From Paenibacillus sp. OVF10 (lineage in GTDB: Bacteria; Bacillota; Bacilli; Paenibacillales; Paenibacillaceae): 64,000 bases of DNA. Positions 57,575 through 64,000 of the stretch are shown here, piece after piece; within the stretch, counting starts at the first letter, position 1; each line of letters starts with the position of its first letter. The notes below the pieces were generated by a model that worked only from the letters and a program-made list of their open reading frames with translations, was not told where the DNA came from and did not search any database. The stretch lies in assembly GCA_022836915.1 (NCBI GenBank), contig CP094668.1, positions 3,162,001 to 3,226,000 of the forward strand, given 5' to 3'. The translations under genes were made by a program, and so were the position numbers.

Positions 57575-58363
57575 TTGAACGAGCGTAAAGCTTCACATTT
57601 GAACCATTCTGATCTGTGGGAAAAGTGGAAAGAACATGGAGATCTTGAAGCCAAGAAAACTTTGATTGAAAAGTATCTTCATATTGTAAATTATGTATCC
57701 GGTCGACTGGCTGTTGGTTTGCCCAAAAATGTTCCCAAGGATGACTTGGAGAGCAATGGTGTTATGGGGTTAATTGATGCATTGGAGAAGTTCGACTATG
57801 AACGTGGTCTGCAATTTGAAACTTATGCATCATGGAGGGTCCGCGGAGCCATTCTTGACGGTCTGCGTCAAGGTGATTGGGTTCCGCGTTCTGTCAGGGA
57901 GAAGGCCAAGCGAATTGAAGACGCCTACCAACAGTTGGAACAAAGTTATCTCAGGTCTGTTAGTGATGAGGAAATGAGCGAGTACTTGGACGTATCCACT
58001 AAAGATTTTCAACATATGCTTCAGGAAGTGGCAGTCATGTCACTTTGCTCGCTGGAGGACCCAATTCGTGAGGAAGAGTCTGAGACTCGTCTGTCTTTGA
58101 TGGTGGATGAGAAAGCCAAAAATCCAGATTATAAAGTGAATGAGTTTTATTTGAAGGAAGCTTTGGTGCAAGGGCTTGACAAGTTGACGGTAAAAGAGAG
58201 AACGGTTGTTTCACTCTTGTATTACGAAGATCTTTCTCTTAGTGAAATTGCTGAGGTTATGTCTCTTTCTCCGTCTCGTATATCCCAATTACATTCCAAG
58301 GCAATATTACGATTACGCGGCACGTTGGACAAACAGAAAGATTTGTTGATGCGTAAAGATTAA
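57575..58363 (+). CDS. sigD: Sigma factor SigD (FliA/SigD family) for motility genes
   Basis: The 262-residue sigma factor has region 2 (FETYASWRVRGAILDGLRQGDWVP), region 3 and region 4 (LSEIAEVMSLSPSRISQLHSKA) of the FliA/SigD type. SigD drives late flagellar genes such as flagellin and stators. The start is TTG, 6 bases after AAGGAGGGTG. It is followed by genes that in B. subtilis occupy the end of the fla/che operon. Confidence 0.96.
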   Translation: MNERKASHLNHSDLWEKWKEHGDLEAKKTLIEKYLHIVNYVSGRLAVGLPKNVPKDDLESNGVMGLIDALEKFDYERGLQFETYASWRVRGAILDGLRQGDWVPRSVREKAKRIEDAYQQLEQSYLRSVSDEEMSEYLDVSTKDFQHMLQEVAVMSLCSLEDPIREEESETRLSLMVDEKAKNPDYKVNEFYLKEALVQGLDKLTVKERTVVSLLYYEDLSLSEIAEVMSLSPSRISQLHSKAILRLRGTLDKQKDLLMRKD

Positions 58364-58424
58364 TAAAGAGAAGTAATATCATTGGAGTTTGGGGAGTGGA
58401 AAGTCTAAAAGGGGAAGAATTGCA

Positions 58425-59834
58425 GTGACACAGCGGACTGCTTTGGAACAATGTTTAAACATTGTTTTATCGGACGACAAATGCACAGCCTACCTTGAAT
58501 TTTCCAAAGAGGAAGAAGGCTTTGCCTGCACGATCGATGAACTTGAACAATTTGTGGCGGACAAGGGCATCAAACAAGGTGTATCGCGAGAGGCATTATT
58601 ACTTTTTGTGAGCAACCCTGAAACCTATTTGAAAGATAAATACAAGATTGCAGAAGGTGTCGCTCCCATTCAAGGAACAGATGGCTTCATCAAGGTCCTG
58701 GTTGGGATGGACGATACGAATGAACGACGACCATTGGAATCGGAAGATGGAACCGTCGATTACAAAGAAGTGACCCGGTTAAACAATGTTCGTAGTGGTC
58801 AGATCATTGCAGAGCGGATCGCTCCTAGCGATGGCATACCAGGCAGGGCAGTAACGGGTGAGGAAATTCCTTATCGTCCGGGAAAAGAAGCTCGGTTTAA
58901 AGTTGGGAAAAACGTTGTGATTAACCCGGATGGTTCTGCGATGTATGCTGCACTGGATGGGCTGGTTACCAAAACGGACGGTAACAAACTGAATGTGTTT
59001 CCGGTTTATGAAGTCAATGGTGACGTTGATTACAATAACGGTAATATCGACTTTGTAGGCACCGTTGTCATACGAGGCAATGTACTTACCGGATTTAAAG
59101 TAAAAGCAGCAGGTGACATTCGTGTCGTCGGAGGTGTCGAAGGAGCTGAACTGGAAGCAGGCGGCTCAATCGAAATTACCGGTGGTATTATTGGTTATAA
59201 CAAAGGACTGGTACAAGCAGGCCATAATGTCAAGTGTACTTTCATTCAAGAAGGCAACGTGGATGCCGGTGAAGATGTTCTGGTTTCCCAAAGTATTATG
59301 CATTCCAATATTCGTGCTGGCCATGGTGTCATCTGTGCGGGCACCAAGGGTCTTATCGTTGGTGGCTCGATCCAGGCTGGTCAGAACGTCTCAGCGCGTG
59401 TTGTGGGCAACAGCATGTCCACGGTCACTTCCATTGAAGTTGGTGTGCTGCCAAAGCTGCGTAACGAACTCAATGATTTGCGCAAGGAAGTCAGAGAGCA
59501 GATGGATTCCTTGGATAAAACGAAGAAAGCTTTGACATTGCTGGATCAATTAGCTGCGGCTGGACAACTAACTCCAGATAAGATGTCGATGCGAATCAAG
59601 CTGAATGCTACGCAGAAATCTGCTCTTCGTATAAGTGAAGAAACGAAAATGCGTATCTTTGAAATTGAGAAGGCACTTGAAGATACAAGTAAGGCTCGTG
59701 TTGATATTCTGAAGATGATTTATGGCGGCTCTAAAATAGTTATCGGCAGATACACGAAATTTATTAAAGATCCAGTGAGTCGAATTTCATTTTATTATCA
59801 CGATGGTGATATTACGATGGTTCCATACGTTTAA
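58425..59834 (+). CDS. FapA family/DUF342 flagellar-operon protein
   Basis: The protein is about 469 residues with the GTG at 58425 (AGGGGAAG upstream). The N-terminal region (residues 1-190) precedes a right-handed beta-helix-like section of repeats, VDYNNGNIDFVGTVVIRGNV and VKAAGDIRVVGGVEGAELEAGG, characteristic of FapA/DUF342. A coiled coil at 350-430 follows (LRNELNDLRKEVREQMDSLD). The family is often found near flagellar and polar-cap genes; its exact role is unknown. Confidence 0.88.
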   Translation: MTQRTALEQCLNIVLSDDKCTAYLEFSKEEEGFACTIDELEQFVADKGIKQGVSREALLLFVSNPETYLKDKYKIAEGVAPIQGTDGFIKVLVGMDDTNERRPLESEDGTVDYKEVTRLNNVRSGQIIAERIAPSDGIPGRAVTGEEIPYRPGKEARFKVGKNVVINPDGSAMYAALDGLVTKTDGNKLNVFPVYEVNGDVDYNNGNIDFVGTVVIRGNVLTGFKVKAAGDIRVVGGVEGAELEAGGSIEITGGIIGYNKGLVQAGHNVKCTFIQEGNVDAGEDVLVSQSIMHSNIRAGHGVICAGTKGLIVGGSIQAGQNVSARVVGNSMSTVTSIEVGVLPKLRNELNDLRKEVREQMDSLDKTKKALTLLDQLAAAGQLTPDKMSMRIKLNATQKSALRISEETKMRIFEIEKALEDTSKARVDILKMIYGGSKIVIGRYTKFIKDPVSRISFYYHDGDITMVPYV

Positions 59835-59886
59835 GTACAGCATTCAGGCACAGGAAGAAATCCATTCGAAACCGTGAGGTGAGCGT

Positions 59887-60201
59887 ATGAGTTTCAAAGC
59901 AGTGGAGTTGCAGATTGCGGTACCACGAACAAGTGAAGCGGGACGTTATCAAAGTGAAGCCCAGCAGCGACCGATTACGGATCAGAATCTTTTGGCAGAG
60001 CAAACGTCGAAAGAAGCAAATGAAGCAAGGCAACGAAGTGAAGCAATGGACGAAACTTCACAGACTTCGGTGCGTGATGGTCATACCCATGATGGGGATC
60101 AGCAGAGTGATTCCGATGGACAGGAGACTGCTCAGGCTCAAGAAACTGTTAAACCTGCAGAGCACCCGTACAAAGGAAAACACATAGATCTGTCTTTATA
60201 A
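59887..60201 (+). CDS. Small hydrophilic protein of the flagellar operon end, unknown function
   Basis: The 104-residue protein is polar and low in complexity (Gln, Glu, Ser rich), without membrane segments. It starts MSFKAVELQIAVPRTSEAG and ends HPYKGKHIDLSL, where the two ends look ordered. GAGGTGAGCG precedes the ATG. It lies between the DUF342 and SwrB-like genes and is probably co-transcribed; I cannot assign a function. Confidence 0.7.
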   Translation: MSFKAVELQIAVPRTSEAGRYQSEAQQRPITDQNLLAEQTSKEANEARQRSEAMDETSQTSVRDGHTHDGDQQSDSDGQETAQAQETVKPAEHPYKGKHIDLSL

Positions 60202-60266
60202 TAAATGGTTGTTATGGACATGGAGTCTTGCGCACCGATGGTTGAATCAGAAGGAGAGAACCCAAT

Positions 60267-60851
60267 TTGTCACCATGGATCATTATTGTCATATTAGGGG
60301 CCTGCGCCATCGCCTACGCTTATATAATGCCTCGGAAAAACAAGGCGCAAGAGCCCGGGCATCAACTGGTGCAGGAGATGGAATCTACGCTTGAACACTA
60401 CATGACCGAGATCGAAAATGATAATGATGCTCTTATTCAACGTGTGGCTGAAATGAAGGGAGAAGCGACAGCAGCCGATCAACGTATGCAATTGCAACTT
60501 CAGGAATTACAGCAGCGGTTGGATCAGCTCGAACAGAGCAAAAAGAACGAACCTGTCGCATCACCTGTTCCACACTCCGGGAATGTATCCGTACAATCTT
60601 CCGAAGGTTTGCAAGCACAAGCCCTCGTGAAAAGTGTACAAGCTGAGGCGGCCCAGCAGGCTTTAGAAGCAGACGTACAGACCAGTGAAGTCGAATCTTT
60701 GCCTGGGCGTGAATCTATTAAAGATCGATATGCAGAACTCTTTAATCTACACGCTGAGGGTAAGTCGATGGATGCCATATCCAAGCAGACAGGTATTCAG
60801 CGTGGTGAGGTACAGTTAATACTGCAACTGGCAGAACGGGAGGAAAGCTAA
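60267..60851 (+). CDS. SwrB-like (YlxL/DUF6115-type) single-pass coiled-coil membrane protein
   Basis: The 194-residue protein has one N-terminal helix (WIIIVILGACAIAYAYIM), a coiled coil (about 35-95, RVAEMKGEATAADQRMQLQL) and a C-terminal helix-turn-helix-like end (YAELFNLHAEGKSMDAISKQTGIQRGEVQLILQL). Architecture and position match B. subtilis SwrB, which promotes flagellar assembly. The start is TTG, after AGAAGGAGAG. Confidence 0.78.
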   Translation: MSPWIIIVILGACAIAYAYIMPRKNKAQEPGHQLVQEMESTLEHYMTEIENDNDALIQRVAEMKGEATAADQRMQLQLQELQQRLDQLEQSKKNEPVASPVPHSGNVSVQSSEGLQAQALVKSVQAEAAQQALEADVQTSEVESLPGRESIKDRYAELFNLHAEGKSMDAISKQTGIQRGEVQLILQLAEREES

Positions 60852-60854
60852 GTC

Positions 60855-61481
60855 ATGGACAAGCGATCCTTATGGATTGGTCTGGGGAGCGGCATGATTA
60901 TTGGTGCGGTTTTGCTTCAACTGGCCACAGTTGGACAAAATGCTTTGTCGGATAGTAATCTGGACCCCGAGCAGACCGCCAATATGACCAAAGAACAGCT
61001 TGAAACAGTCGCAAAAACCTTGGATATGAAGTTGGTCGGTTCTGAAGAGGAACTATACACAGAAGCAGAGTGGGTAGCAAAGAAAAAGCAGGAGAGCAGT
61101 GAGTTGCAGGGGAATACAGCAACGCCACCTGAGACAGTAACCTCTACGGAAACACCCGCAGAGCCTGAGAAGCCACAAGAGCCTGCTGTAAGTGAAGGTG
61201 AAGGGCGGAAAGAGATAACAGAGCCGAAGACAACAGAACCTGTAACGCCAAGCAATCCAAAAGGCGCAACAGTATCATTCAAAGTACGTTCAGGCAATAG
61301 TCTGGCGATCGTAGCAGCAAATCTCAAAACCGCGGGAATCGTAGATGATGCTCAAGCATTCATAAAGGCTGGCAAGGCTGAGCGAATCAATACCAAAATC
61401 CAAGTGGGTACTTATGCGCTTGAAAAAGGTGAAAGTTTCAAATCCATTATCGCAAAAATTACGAAAGAACCGTCAAACTGA
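60855..61481 (+). CDS. Membrane-anchored protein with a MltG-like (YceG-type) C-terminal domain
   Basis: The 208-residue protein has an N-terminal membrane anchor (about residues 6-28, LWIGLGSGMIIGAVLLQLA), a Glu/Thr/Pro-rich linker and a C-terminal domain with FKVRSGNSLAIVAANLKTAGIV and YALEKGESFKSIIAKI. The last part resembles the LysM-like N-terminal region of endolytic transglycosylase MltG. The catalytic domain of MltG is absent, so enzymatic activity is unlikely. It starts 3 bases after the SwrB-like gene. Confidence 0.7.
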   Translation: MDKRSLWIGLGSGMIIGAVLLQLATVGQNALSDSNLDPEQTANMTKEQLETVAKTLDMKLVGSEEELYTEAEWVAKKKQESSELQGNTATPPETVTSTETPAEPEKPQEPAVSEGEGRKEITEPKTTEPVTPSNPKGATVSFKVRSGNSLAIVAANLKTAGIVDDAQAFIKAGKAERINTKIQVGTYALEKGESFKSIIAKITKEPSN

Positions 61482-61507
61482 GCATGCTCGGACAGGGCGG
61501 TTTTTGC
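61469..61507 (+). terminator. Terminator at the end of the fla/che operon
   Basis: AACCGTC and GGGCGGTT enclose a loop and are followed by TTTTT. The arms overlap the last codons of the MltG-like gene. It is the only terminator-like structure I see between flgB and this point. Confidence 0.6.
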
Positions 61508-61622
61508 GTATTAAACGGTGCATTTTCAAAGCTTGATAATAATTAGTGTTGATTTACATATCAGATTTAAAATGATTCGATACTAGCAAAAAGTAAAAAG
61601 TAGATTTTAGCTTCAAAGACTG

Positions 61623-61651
61623 TTGCATCAGACAGTCAGTTGTGATATATT
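61623..61651 (+). promoter_or_regulatory. SigA-type promoter for rpsB-tsf
   Basis: TTGCAT (61623-61628) and TATATT (61646-61651) are 17 bases apart. A long leader of about 120 bases to rpsB could hold S2-linked control, but I see no known motif. Confidence 0.55.
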
Positions 61652-61776
61652 AGATAACGGTGTTAAAACACACGCATGTGCTAATTTTGTTGAGGGTGCT
61701 TTCCTTATGGAGAGTCTTGGCGAAAAATGATGCCGGCGGAGGACACAATAAAAACCATATTAGGAGGTGTGTGAAG

Positions 61777-62475
61777 ATGGCAGTAATCTCCATGAAGCAG
61801 CTTCTCGAAGCTGGGGTACACTTCGGTCACCAAACTCGTCGTTGGAACCCAAAAATGGATCGTTATATCTTCACTGAAAGAAACGGAATTTACATCATCG
61901 ATTTGCAAAAAACGGTGAAAAAAGTCGAAGAGGCTTACAACTTCGTTAAAGGAATCGCAGGAGAGAATGGTAAAATTCTTTTCGTGGGTACTAAGAAACA
62001 AGCTCAAGATTCCGTTAAAGAAGAAGCTGAACGTGCTGGTCAATTCTACATTAACCAACGCTGGCTCGGCGGTACCCTGACTAACTTCCAAACTATTCAA
62101 AAACGTATTGATCGTTTGAAACAGTTGGAAGCTTGGGAAGAAGACGGTACATTCGCTGTATTGCCTAAAAAAGAAGTTATCTTGCTTCGCAAAGAAAAAG
62201 ATCGTCTGGAGAAATTCTTGGGCGGTATTAAAAATATGAAAGGCCTGCCAAGCGCCCTGTTCATCATCGATCCACGCAAAGAGCGTATCGCTGTTGCGGA
62301 AGCTCGCAAATTGGGTATCCCAATTGTAGGTATCGTTGATACTAACTGCGATCCGGATGAGATCGATTATGTTATCCCAGGTAATGACGACGCGATCCGC
62401 GCTGTTAAATTGCTGACAGGTAAAATGGCTGATGCTGTAATCGAAGCTAACCAAGGCGAAGAAACTTCCGCTTAA
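61777..62475 (+). CDS. rpsB: 30S ribosomal protein S2
   Basis: The 232-residue S2 has [36 protein letters not shown] and [14 protein letters not shown]. The ATG at 61777 is preceded by TTAGGAGGTGTG. The frame is open from 61660, but the upstream part matches no S2 sequence. A hairpin with a T run follows before tsf. Confidence 0.98.
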   Translation: MAVISMKQLLEAGVHFGHQTRRWNPKMDRYIFTERNGIYIIDLQKTVKKVEEAYNFVKGIAGENGKILFVGTKKQAQDSVKEEAERAGQFYINQRWLGGTLTNFQTIQKRIDRLKQLEAWEEDGTFAVLPKKEVILLRKEKDRLEKFLGGIKNMKGLPSALFIIDPRKERIAVAEARKLGIPIVGIVDTNCDPDEIDYVIPGNDDAIRAVKLLTGKMADAVIEANQGEETSA

Positions 62476-62505
62476 TAGATTCGAACATATGTTATAAACT
62501 AAATG

Positions 62506-62547
62506 AAAAGGGTGGTTGGCAGGTGGATAACCTCTCACTGCCCTTTT
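62506..62547 (+). terminator. Hairpin with T run between rpsB and tsf
   Basis: AAAAGGG and CCCTTTTTT flank an inner CAGG...CCTCTCACTG region that can pair partly. It would act as an attenuator that lowers tsf relative to rpsB, or end a short rpsB transcript. Confidence 0.65.
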
Positions 62548-62589
62548 TTAGAGTGTACGTACAATACTTAATTTTGGAGGGAATTTATA

Positions 62590-63239
62590 ATGGCAGTTAA
62601 TGCGAGTGCAGTAAAAGAACTTCGCGAAAGAACGGGCGCTGGTATGCTCGATTGCAAAAAAGCACTGGAAGAAGCAAACGGTGATGTAACAAAAGCAGCT
62701 GAATTGTTGCGTGAGAAAGGTCTTTCTGCAGCAGCAAGCAAAGCAGGCCGTGCAGCAACTGAAGGCGTTGTAGAATCTTACATCCACGCTGGTGGACGTA
62801 TTGGTGTCTTGGTTGAAGTTAACTGTGAAACAGACTTCGTTGGTAAAACGGATCAATTTAAGGATTTCGTTAAAGATGTAGCTATGCAAATCGCTGCAGC
62901 TAATCCTAAATTCGTTACACGCGAAGAAGTTCCTACAGAAGAGCTGGAAAAAGAAAAAGAAATTTTGAAAGCTCAAGCTCTTAACGAAGGTAAACCAGAG
63001 AAAATCATTGAAAAAATGGTTGAAGGCCGTATCGGTAAATACTACGAAGAGTACTGCCTAATGGAACAAACTTTCGTTAAAGATCCAGACAAAACGATCT
63101 CTCAATTGCTGAACGAAAAAATCAGCCAAATTGGTGAAAACATCTCCATCCGTCGTTTCGTTCGTTACGAACTGGGTGAAGGTCTTGAGAAAAAGTAGAC
63201 AACTTCGTAGAAGAAGTAATGTCCCAAGTAAACAAATAA
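62590..63239 (+). CDS. tsf: Elongation factor Ts, frame broken at 63190-63194
   Basis: EF-Ts regenerates EF-Tu-GTP. The N-terminus has [21 protein letters not shown], then [20 protein letters not shown], ending with the Paenibacillus-type short core. The visible stop falls after GEGLEKK. Restoring one A in the A5 run at 63190-63194 adds [14 protein letters not shown] and gives 216 residues, normal for the family. GGAGGGA precedes the ATG. Confidence 0.96.
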
Positions 63240-63370
63240 GACGGTTTCTATAAACCGGCGAGCAGAATTGATTTTCGAAGATATAAGAATGATGAAACTT
63301 CGAAGCGTAAACTCCCTTATATCTCAGGAAAACAGTGCCTTACCGGTTAAATGTTTTTCCTAAAAGAGCG

Positions 63371-63400
63371 GAACACAACTGTGTTCCTTTCTTTTAAGCA
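63371..63400 (+). terminator. Rho-independent terminator-like hairpin before pyrH
   Basis: GGAACAC-aact-GTGTTCC is followed by TTTCTTTT. It sits in the 231-base tsf-pyrH gap, which also has complementary CCGG blocks at both ends (near 63256 and 63344) but no gene. Confidence 0.65.
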
Positions 63401-63470
63401 GGAGGCCATGCGCGAGAAGTTTTGTTGGTTGGACACCAAGCGTGTTCGATTCAAAGTGGAGGGTGAATAA

Positions 63471-64000
<530 letters not shown>

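Overview
The window is a contiguous piece of a Bacillota chromosome of moderate GC content, almost certainly Paenibacillus or a close relative in the Paenibacillaceae. I base this on protein sequence style, gene order (ylxM-ffh-rpsP-khpA-rimM-trmD-rplS-lepB-rbgA-rnhB, sucCD-dprA-topA-trmFO-hslVU, the fla/che operon, then rpsB-tsf-pyrH) and strong Shine-Dalgarno sites (GGAGG) with frequent GTG and TTG starts. No database search was possible. Nearly all genes lie on the + strand; only a polysaccharide deacetylase and comM/yifB are on the - strand.

Layout. 1-2.9 kb: end of a hemolysin III (TrhA) gene, then the SRP genes ylxM-ffh with rpsP and khpA. 3.2-4.6 kb: rimM-trmD. 4.7-7.5 kb: accessory genes (VOC protein, FG-GAP beta-propeller protein, polysaccharide deacetylase). 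7.8-14 kb: rplS, lepB, rbgA, rnhB, a FliK-like protein, a stand-alone FlhB C-terminal-domain protein and yraN. 14.3-15.7 kb: a 53-residue peptide gene whose leader resembles that of paeninodin-type lasso peptides, and a secreted carboxypeptidase-regulatory-like protein. 16-19.4 kb: nitroreductase, comM and the peroxide-sensing repressor ohrR with an OhrR-like operator. 19.6-28.8 kb: sucCD, dprA, topA, trmFO, hslVU. 28.8-29.8 kb: a 1-kb non-coding region ahead of flgB; the B. subtilis codY position is empty, and so is the xerC (codV) position between trmFO and hslV.

29.8-61.5 kb is one long flagellar/chemotaxis operon: basal body (flgB, flgC, fliE, fliF), switch and export ATPase (fliG, fliH, fliI, fliJ), MotE-like chaperone, hook (fliK, flgD, flgE), swrD, fliL, switch complex (fliM, fliY), cheY, export gate (fliO, fliP, fliQ, fliR, flhB, flhA), placement GTPase/ATPase (flhF, flhG), chemotaxis (cheB, cheA, cheW, cheC, cheD), sigD, a FapA-type DUF342 protein, a SwrB-like protein and two further small genes. 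61.6-64 kb holds rpsB, tsf and the start of pyrH.

A striking technical property is that sixteen genes, several of them essential (trmD, rbgA, topA, tsf), carry one or two reading-frame breaks. Each sits at a short homopolymer and is repaired by changing that run by one base. This pattern (19 sites, 18 simple one-base losses) points to homopolymer errors in a long-read or pyrosequencing assembly, not to real pseudogenes. I therefore annotate these genes as single CDS across the break and give the break position in each.
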